This document shows, piece after piece, positions 56,800 through 64,000 of a stretch of 64,000 bases of DNA (its first letter is position 1; the number at the start of each line of letters is the position of its first letter). The stretch lies in assembly GCA_963978905.1 (NCBI GenBank), contig OZ022261.1, forward strand, positions 19,961,686 through 20,025,685. Reading direction: 5' to 3'. The notes under the pieces were generated by a model, which saw only the letters and a program-made list of their open reading frames with translations, had not been told where the DNA came from and made no database searches. The translations under genes and the position numbers were made by a program. The stretch is from Trichostrongylus colubriformis. Taxonomy: Eukaryota > Nematoda > Chromadorea > Rhabditida > Trichostrongylidae.

Positions 56800-57330
56800 G
56801 TCACTTCCAACCTGATGAACACAAACCAGTTCCAACAATATTTGCACAACTTTAACTTGGGGACGAATTGTTAATGAAGTGGTTTGGATTCGTGACATCC
56901 GACACTTGCGGTCTACTTCATGAGCAGAATTGGCGAACCAATCCCGAAATGGATGAGTGTTCTATTGTTAAACGCGCAATCACAATAATCAACAGGAAGT
57001 ACTCAAACGCGGTTAACATACCTTAACATCCAGGTCAAGTTGTCTGAGGGAGCGTAAAATGCTACCGCAACTCTCGCTTCATGCTGCATCGTCTCATCCT
57101 TTGCACTGTAACGAGCTGTGGTCAAATCGATGTACACTACAGCTAGTACCAGTATGTGCACTGGCGATGAGGAGCGGCAGGAAGCAATACGTTCAGCTAC
57201 ACGCATAGTTGCTGCGAATGTTTACGCAACACCAATACGTCGAACAACCTCTCATGCTGGTTCACAACGACATATTCCACGTCAGGGGAAGCTACTTTTA
57301 TGCCTTTCATTTATCTCCGATAGACTCAGT
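56800..57330 (-). pseudogene. Coding-like minus-strand fragments, frames inconsistent
   Basis: Upstream of the previous candidate the minus strand has several protein-like stretches. One is open near 56780-56955 (THPFRDWFANSAHEVDRKCR, then QTTSLTIRPQVKVVQILLEL). It is preceded by a clean donor AAG|GTATGTT near 57025. Others are ALHILVLAVVYIDLTTARYS-like sequence at 57003-57206 and KGIKVASPDVEYVVVNQHER at about 57250-57310. They cannot be joined in one frame with normal introns (one gap would be only 21 bases), so this looks like a decayed gene. The family is not recognised. Confidence 0.25.
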
Positions 57331-57619
57331 AGGGCTTGTTATAGCACGCGGGAACAGGAGAGGCAATAGCTATTCGCGTCAAAGATTTAGAAGCACAACG
57401 GGAATGACCTTGAGGTTAAGTGTTCGATCTTGACGTTCATAAGGAAAATTTTGTCGTGGGAAATTTTGGAATCATCCTGGATTGGCGCCAAGAATCCACG
57501 AAAGAATAACCGCAATGAGTGTTTGTCTATGATAAATGAATGTTGTCTCTCGTATACCAATGCTAGCAATCCTCTTAGCAAAACGACTCGCTGGTACACG
57601 TACCTCTCCTTTCAATCAT

Positions 57620-59098
57620 AAATTCCCCATATCCATTTACGATAAGTACACTGGCCGTCCTGCGACTAAAAATTCGCAGTGTCTATGCTGTAACCGACCC
57701 TGTGAAAGACAATAACGTTCTTTGGCCGGAGAGTTGCAATGCATTACGATTACCCTCCCCCTCCCCCCCCCCTCGCTCCCAACCCGCCAAGCCTCTCTAC
57801 CCAGTTGGCAAGAGAGCAGACTGATGAGGGGCGACGAGTGGCCCAGCGTAGGTAGGAGACAGCTCTGGTGAGAGAGATGAGGCGCAGTGAGTGGCTTAGC
57901 GTGAGCTGGATTTTTTGGCTAGAGTCATTTGAAAATGACACAGACAAGAATAGAGGAATGGGCCCAGTGTGCGCGCGAGTTTGAAACTGCGTCCAAGGTG
58001 TCCGTGACGACGAAATGGTGTAATGGCTAGATATAAAGAAAGCCCACGGACCTAGGAAGACCTGGAAAAGTGTAGCTTAATCCCATGTGTGCTTAGTTTG
58101 ATCAGCATTAGCTGGGATTCCGCAAAAGATAGATGGTTCCCCATGCAAGCACGTTATGAAGGGCTAATAATTTCAAGGACTATTCAAAGAAGTCATGCCT
58201 GTCAAAGACTGTGGGACCTTGTGAACAGATGCTAACCTGGATAGCTTTTTCTATTTTGAAAGTGATATATTATGTCAGACAAAAAAGTTCTCTCATTTTG
58301 GTCCATTAACTTTTACTCGTAATCTTTCAGTAGTTAGTATATTAGGAAATTTTTGGTATTATTGACATACCATGATGCCGAGAAAAACTTGCTCTTTCTT
58401 ATACATACGGAATATAATACCTAGGAGGTTGCCGAAGCCGGTTTAGCCGTTGTTTCAGACCAAAGAAAACCACGATCCTTGGCTGCTTTTACTAGATGCC
58501 TAGGAACTTCTAGGAAATATTATACGTCACTTTAGCTCGAAATATGACAACGAGATCTAGAATGGATGTTGCCAAGCCTCGAATAGTAGGAGTACAGCCC
58601 TTCGGTAAGGGACATCAGTTCAAGATGATGCACCCTCTAGCCACCTTTTCATGGCCTGTCGTAAGTGCAGTCTGAATACTGCGATCGAGTTTCTCACATA
58701 GCGGTGGAATCCTTCAATAAAAACTGTCGCTGGAACTACGCTTTGCTTCTTTGAACATGTCGATCTAATCTCTCCCGCGCAACTCCAGAAGCGCTCGCAG
58801 CGCACTCACACTTTCACACCAGGCTATGCATTAATAACACGAGTCGATGCCTCATATGCTGAGAATCGGACTTTTATTCTGTGGATGGTGTAAATCAGGG
58901 CTTCTTTATGGGTACTTATGCAGTTGGGAAGGGGGGGGGGGCATTCCGCCTAATTTGGCAACCTTTGTTCATCTAAATGTGCTTTGTGTCTTACCCAACC
59001 TTCAGAAGGGGAAGGGAGCTTCCTTCCATCGTCTGGTAATTATTAGGCAGAGCATACGCTCGTGTATGCAGGCTGATAATTCTAGGATGGTATGGTAA
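57620..59098. other. No supported gene over 1.5 kb
   Basis: C and G runs occur at 57763-57772 (C10) and 58931-58941 (G11). No exon or repeat is recognised. Confidence 0.35.
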
Positions 59099-59476
59099 GG
59101 CCGCGGTCATACATTACGTGTCTGCGTCAATTGGCGCCGGCACCGGCGTCAAATTGACGCAATCATGTGCCTGCCGCAGAGCAGACGACGGCGTCAATCT
59201 GTTAATGCGCACCGTTTGCGAAATGCTCTACCCAACCACACTACAGTCCGGTGATCGTGGCGAGAGTCCACGATTTCGATTTCGAATCATGGCATAGTAC
59301 CATTCAATGCCATATTCAAAGATGTATTTGTGGGCTTTTGCCACGATCACCATTCTGTACTGTGGTTGGGTTGAGCGTTTTGCAAACGGTGCGCGTTATT
59401 AGATTGTCGCCGTCGTCTACTCTGTGGCAGGTACATGATTGCGTCAATTAACGCAGATACGTAAAGGACCGCGGCC
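59099..59476. mobile_element. MITE family D, Harbinger-like, with TAA duplication
   Basis: GGCCGCGGTCATACATTACG at the left and CGTAAAGGACCGCGGCC at the right are inverted, with TAA immediately outside both (59096-59098 and 59477-59479). The arms continue inward through TCTGCGTCAATTGGCGC, GCAGAGCAGACGACGGCG and CTACAGTCCGGTGATCGTGG with their mirror partners, so most of its 378 bases fold into one hairpin. A 3-base TAA/TTA duplication is characteristic of PIF/Harbinger elements. It has no coding capacity. An older relative lies at 8450-8740. Confidence 0.88.
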
Positions 59477-59479
59477 TAA

Positions 59480-60314
59480 GAGACGGCAGCGCGGATTCGA
59501 GTGCGCCCACCCCCCCCCCCTCTACCCTCACTACACCTCTGCGTGAGCTTGCAAGGAATCGCTTTCTTTTCAAAACCTGCGGAATTATTAGATTGTGTTA
59601 CTGGTATCTGCAGTGCTGCGTTGCGTTTTCGCCATCAACCCACGTACTCGGCTGGCTTGAGAGTAAGCTTAAACTGTGACATCGCAAAGCAGCTCTTGAC
59701 GAGATGATCGAGTCGCATATCCTCACATGCGTAACAGCTACTACTGCTTTCGGAGACACCCCCTGATTGCTTTTCTCCTATAAACCTCTCAATGTCTTTT
59801 TTCGACTATCTTGTTATGAAAATACGCGGTTATGTTGCCCTTCTAGCAAAAATCTCTAATAGTCGGAGTGAGCATCTCGCATTTTTCCTAGCTGAAGGCG
59901 AGAAACTGGCAAGCTAACAAACTGAAGGTAGGCCAGGGTAGGTATGTGAAGCTACACTTTGTATCCCCAATAATTCCTATTGCGATGCTTAATACAAGGG
60001 ACATTGACCAGTTCCTTCGACGTCAAATCTGGGAGTGTGTGCGAAATTAACGCCGCTTAGGGTTACTGTAGCCCAACTTTCATGCTGAAGTTAGTCTACT
60101 GTGACTCTAACGCCCCCGCCCTCAACATCTGAAGAAGAGCGATCGCAGAATTTGTGCAAAATCAGGTGCAGAATTTCCACTGCACGTTTTCCCAGTATAT
60201 TCAATATTTCCAAGACGGTTATGACATTTTTGGCATTTTGGACCATCTAATTTTGTAGAAGAGATACGGTTCTAAGAAGAGAAGGATGACAATATACAAA
60301 ACTTCAACAGTTTC
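59480..60314. other. No supported gene
   Basis: An 11-base C run (59510-59520) and short frames only. Confidence 0.35.
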
Positions 60315-62207
60315 TTGATTGTAAGGATACAAATTTTCAGGTGGAAAAATAATCTCTGCTCAGTAATAGCTAATATGCTGAATCTAGTAATGTTTGTCTG
60401 TCTAGGAACATCCGTGTTCGGACAGTGTTATAATCTTCCAGTGTTAGGCTACTCGAAACGGTGGGTATTTTTTGACAGACCTATTAATTATGGAACCTTT
60501 TTTGAGACAGGGAAAAGAATTCCCTGTCTCAAAAAAGATGGTCGAGTTGCAATTTCAGACAAGGAAAAAGCAGACCTACTTGCAGATAAATTTTGTGAAG
60601 TGTATTCTGAGCGAGGTAATTCTCACCCGTCTTTTTCTCGTAATGTTGATATCCCAATGACTGACTTTCCATGGGTAGATGGTTTTACAATCTACACATT
60701 ATTAAATAAGTTGCCCAATACTCTGTCACTGACCCCGGACTTCGTACCTTCCATGTTTGTTAAGAAAATTGCGCATGTTGTGGCGGAACCTCTAGCCTAT
60801 ATCTTCAATCAATCTCTATGCTTTTCTGAGATTCCGAAAAGGTGGAAACACTCCTTCATTACACCTTTGTTGAAGAAGGAACCTTCCCATTCTGTTGATA
60901 ATTATAGGCCCGTCAGTATAACATCCTTCTTTTGTCGTATTTTTGAGAAAACTTAAAAAAAACATATTTTGAGTCATCTTGATAGGAACCGAATAATACC
61001 AGACAACCAACATGGTTGTATTCCTGGTCGCTCTGCTGAAACGAATCTCCTGGAATGTATCAACGACTGGACTGATTACCTCGATGCCAAAAAATCTTGC
61101 GATGTAATTTATTTTGACTTTTCCAAAGCATTTGACAGGGTCGATCATACGAAACTTTTATTCAAAATGGAGCGGCTTGGATTCCATCCAATACTCCTTC
61201 AATGGATAAAAGAGTTCTTGTCTGATAGAACGTTTCAGGTCAGAATTGGTTCGACCTTTTCGACAGTGAGAGATGTCAAAAGTGGTGTTCCCCAAGGTGG
61301 TGTCTTATCCCCCATCCTTTTTGCCATATATACCTCTGATCTTCCTGGTCTCTTAGAGGAATGTGGTGTTATCTGCAAGCAATATGCGGATGATGTCAAA
61401 ATATACAGAAGAGTTGAAAGCTATGAGGATACACGTGTCATTCAGAAGGCGTTAGATGTCATTTTGAACTGGTCGTATGAATGGAACTTACCCCTTGCCC
61501 CCGACAAAACAGTTTTCATGAGGATCGGTACTTCCAATCTGTTGCACCCCTATTGTCTAGGCAGCCACGTTCTTGATAAAGTTTCCTCTGTCAAGGGCCT
61601 TGGCTTCCACTATGATTATAAACTCAATTTTTCCACTCACTTCCAAGCTCTGTTCAGAAAGGCCACATTTCGCACTTATCAAATCTTCAAGGGACTGATG
61701 GTAAAAGAGAGTGATATTCTTCTTAAGGCTTATAAAACCTATGTCAGACCTATTGCAGAGAGTGGAACATCTGTATTTTGCCCTCATAAGAAAAAAGATA
61801 TCCGATTACTTGAGAGAATTCAAGATAATTTCACGAGAAAGTTGGTCATTGAGTCAAGATTGGCTTCCTATTCTAATCTACCTAATCCAACCAGCAGGAA
61901 TCGCCATTGTAAGTTATACAGCTTATATTCCCGTAGAAAAGTATACGATGTCTGTATGGTCTTTAAGATATTATCAGGCATTTCCAGGGTTGATGCCTCA
62001 AAATTTTATGTTAGGGCCAACTCAATAACTAGAGGTGGCTCGGTTAAAATTTCATATGCTACACCACGAACCAACTTGAAGCGATATAGCTTTAAGTGTC
62101 GCGCTGGTACTACATATATCAATCTCAAATCTAAAGTGGCACCTGTCTTCCCTGCTTTTTCACTTTTTAAAAGCCGTGTTAAGAAGGAATTGCTGAGCTA
62201 TGTTTAA
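60315..62207 (+). pseudogene. LINE reverse transcriptase with one in-frame stop
   Basis: The frame is the same before and after a single TAA at 60954-60956, located in an A-rich stretch (GAGAAAACTTAAAAAAAAC). Before it: CLKKDGRVAISDKEKADLLA, the fingers segment FNQSLCFSEIPKRWKHSFIT and the motif DNYRPVSITS. After it: PDNQHGCIPGRSAETNLL, the palm motif VIYFDFSKAFDRVDH with the first catalytic Asp, the GVPQGGVLSPILFAIY loop and QYADDVKIY with the Asp pair. The thumb and C-terminal region run to a TAA at 62205-62207. Known function of the family: copying element RNA at a nicked target site in the nucleus. All catalytic residues are present, but the missing 5' end and the stop make this copy inactive. 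Confidence 0.92.
60498..60536 (+). repeat. Perfect 16-base hairpin inside the LINE frame
   Basis: TTTTTTGAGACAGGGA (60498-60513), loop AAAGAAT, then the exact complement TCCCTGTCTCAAAAAA (60521-60536). The frame stays open through it. It may mark a small inverted duplication made during insertion or template switching near the 5' end of this copy. Confidence 0.95.
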
Positions 62208-62303
62208 CTGAGGTGTAATGTGATCATTTAATGTTGCTCTTTGTATATTTCCTACGTCTGCCTTAAGCAGCGTTACAAATAAATAAATAAATAAATAAAT
62301 AAA

Positions 62304-62763
62304 CCTATTAAGAAGTAATTACTGCTCATCGAGCCATCACCAGCTCCGGTTCATTTCGACAAAGGCGGACTGATTGAGACGCAGATGCCCTACCGAGATC
62401 CATATGTACTCCCAACAAGCATTCTACTTTTCAGTTCTTTGAATTGTGATGCCCTCCCAGACGTATGCCCTTCTATCCGCTCTTCCATCGACAGCACTGA
62501 AGTGGCAGAAGAGGAATTTATAGGAAGAGCCTCTGTGAATGTATGAAGTAACTTTTATGGATTTCGATTTTCAATCTGTATGAATTACGCTTAAAATTCT
62601 CGATGACGCTGACCACACGTTTTCAAGGTATCTGTGGTGTCATATAATGTAGTAATATTTGCAAGCACGCCACACTCCATACCTCCGACTCTACACCAAT
62701 GAATATTATTCGAATGCAGATTTATTGTTAGGGAGAACTGAATGAAGAGAGTGAAGCTGTATC
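62304..62763. other. No supported gene
   Basis: Nothing recognisable. Confidence 0.35.
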
Positions 62764-62767
62764 TGAA

Positions 62768-63150
62768 GGCACCGAAAAGGGGTGCTGAATAAAAGCAGAA
62801 CTGGAAATTATTTTCTCTAAGTGAGGAGGTCAGTTATGAAGAGATTAACAGTGGTGATACCGCCTTGAAAAACAGATCTTTGTGTTCTTTCTCGCTATTT
62901 CATCGCACTTCGCCTCAAGCTGTAGCGCTTCACTGCCCGAGTTGCCGCGATGGTAGGGCTACGTTCGCGTGTGGCTGACATAGCCCCTCTCCATTTACAC
63001 TTTCTCCTCAGCGGCTAGTGATGAGAAGGGGTGAGAATAAGGAGAATCGAAGAGGTCGTATTTTCGCGGTGTGACAGTATCATTCATTTTTTGTTGGCAC
63101 TACTCAGCGCGTTAACTTTCACGGTCCACAAATTTCCAAAATCACCTGTT
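62768..63150. mobile_element. MITE family B, diverged copy (right end unclear)
   Basis: After a CTGA flank the copy starts AGGCACCGAAAAGG. It continues with GGTAGGGCTACGTTCGCGTG and GCGGCTAGTGATGAGAAGGG, which match the family interior at 23.28-23.36 and 29.83-29.92 kb, and ends near TTTCACGGTCCACAAATTTCC. A clean right terminus was not found. Confidence 0.55.
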
Positions 63151-64000
63151 TCCGTTTCTCTCAGAGAACAGAGGAAAGCAAACCAGACGCTTTCGACAAT
63201 CGGCTGCTACAGCAATCATGTTTTCGCACCAGGGCGCGTATCGACGCTGCTCGTTGTCATCACACACTCTCTCGCGTTTTGTCGTTCTCTCTGCACTCTC
63301 CGCGTAGGAGAAGGCATGTGGCAAGCTGCCCGTGAACTGTACTACGCAAGCCATCTAGAGGAGGCAACACCCATCGTTCGGCTGAGGGCAGCATTCCGAG
63401 AGAAGCCGAGTGATGGAGGAGAGAATGGAGGAAGGTGACGGTTGATGAATCGCACCCGATTTTTTTTGGAGACGCGTGGGTAGCACGCATGCGTCCATCG
63501 GGAAACTCTAGCGCTGCGGCAACGGTTCGGGGGCGATAGTTGGTCACGGTGCACACTTATGTTGTAGACTTAGGAATGATTTTCGGCCACAGCCCAAGCC
63601 TCTGCGTCGAAGGTTCCTGCCCCTGCCATGCACGCGAAGCGCCACGATCGCGTTTAAACGAACTTAGGTGCTACTATCGCAATGAGTGGGGGAAGAGGAC
63701 ATTCCACAACACAACTGGACCCTATTTTTACCTAAGCCGTGAAGGGGAAAAGAGCCCTCCCTTCCCCTCCAAGGCTTAGGCAAAAGTATACGCGTAAATG
63801 TGCAGATTGACCCATCAAGGATCTCTCCACGATGCGCAGATAAGCAACTTTTTAGAAGATGCCCCCCCCCCCCCCGTTATTGCGATAGCACTCAAACCTA
63901 AAACATTAAAACATCTGCTTTTAACATAATTCCTTCGTTCTATGTGTTTGAGGTGAGCAAACCAGGCACAGAACACTTGGAGGATGTAAGGAAGCATGTG
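63151..64000. other. No supported gene
   Basis: Overlapping ORFs on both strands (63031-63438, 63260-63556) have no domain or splice support. A 14-base C run lies at 63862-63875. Confidence 0.35.

Larger units (their letters stand above)
60315..62303 (+). mobile_element. CR1-like non-LTR retrotransposon (LINE), 5'-truncated
   Basis: A nearly intact reverse transcriptase frame is followed by a short 3' region ending in an (AAAT)n tract at about 62277-62303 (AAATAAATAAATAAATAA). That is the tail type expected of CR1/jockey-like LINEs, which lack long poly(A). There is no endonuclease domain upstream, so the copy is 5'-truncated; its exact left edge is unclear (between about 60315 and 60500). 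A target-site duplication was not found. It is on the same strand as the older fragment at 13.8-15.2 kb. Confidence 0.9.

Noticed and set aside
1..64000. CRISPR arrays, rRNA, operons or other prokaryotic systems
   Set aside because: There are no regularly spaced short direct repeats with unique spacers and no rRNA signatures, and the gene structure (introns, nematode-type splice sites, LINEs, mariner elements) is eukaryotic.

Overview
The window looks like chromosomal DNA of a nematode, probably a strongylid/clade V worm (an inference; I could not search a database). The reasons are one gene with short exons and TTTCAG-type acceptors, a likely trans-splice acceptor, many TA-flanked Tc1/mariner relics, CR1-like LINE remnants, and scattered runs of 10-16 G or C. 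There is no prokaryotic operon structure, rRNA or CRISPR array, and I identified no tRNA. Most ORFs of 60-150 codons are chance frames or lie inside repeats.

The one gene I am confident of is on the plus strand at 34.4-39.65 kb. It encodes a small four-helix MARVEL-domain membrane protein. Four core exons (37907-39654) are certain in frame and splicing. A further 5' exon at 34417-34481, giving a Thr/Arg-rich N-terminus, fits by phase across a 3.4 kb intron. A few weaker candidates are listed with low confidence: a plus-strand gene at 32.6-33.5 kb, minus-strand coding stretches at 15.6-16.0, 18.4-18.8, 35.2-35.5 and 56.1-57.2 kb, and a terminal exon at 25.37 kb.

The rest is dominated by mobile elements. 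Plus-strand LINE pieces lie at 13.8-15.2 kb (3' end only) and 60.3-62.3 kb (reverse transcriptase with a single in-frame stop). TA-flanked Tc1/mariner-type elements lie at 5.56-6.47, 6.5-7.34, 19.36-20.75, 21.2-21.88, 23.8-24.85, 30.73-31.47, 43.54-44.28, 44.28-45.15, 47.4-48.45, 49.41-50.11 and 54.05-54.98 kb. Four of them still carry recognisable transposase pieces, all broken. Two MITE families (A and B here) sit between copies of TTAA or TTGA. A further inverted-repeat family (C) and a TAA-flanked Harbinger-like family (D) are also present.

The most unusual material is a set of large palindromes. The best is a 1.38 kb near-perfect foldback at 19364-20746 with a 17-nt loop. Each of its arms holds four diverged copies of a small hairpin module (core TCGATAGAGC-polyT-GCTCTACAAAATG). 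The same module recurs in three other palindromic elements that have different termini. I present this as a possible undescribed modular foldback family that could yield long double-stranded RNA.
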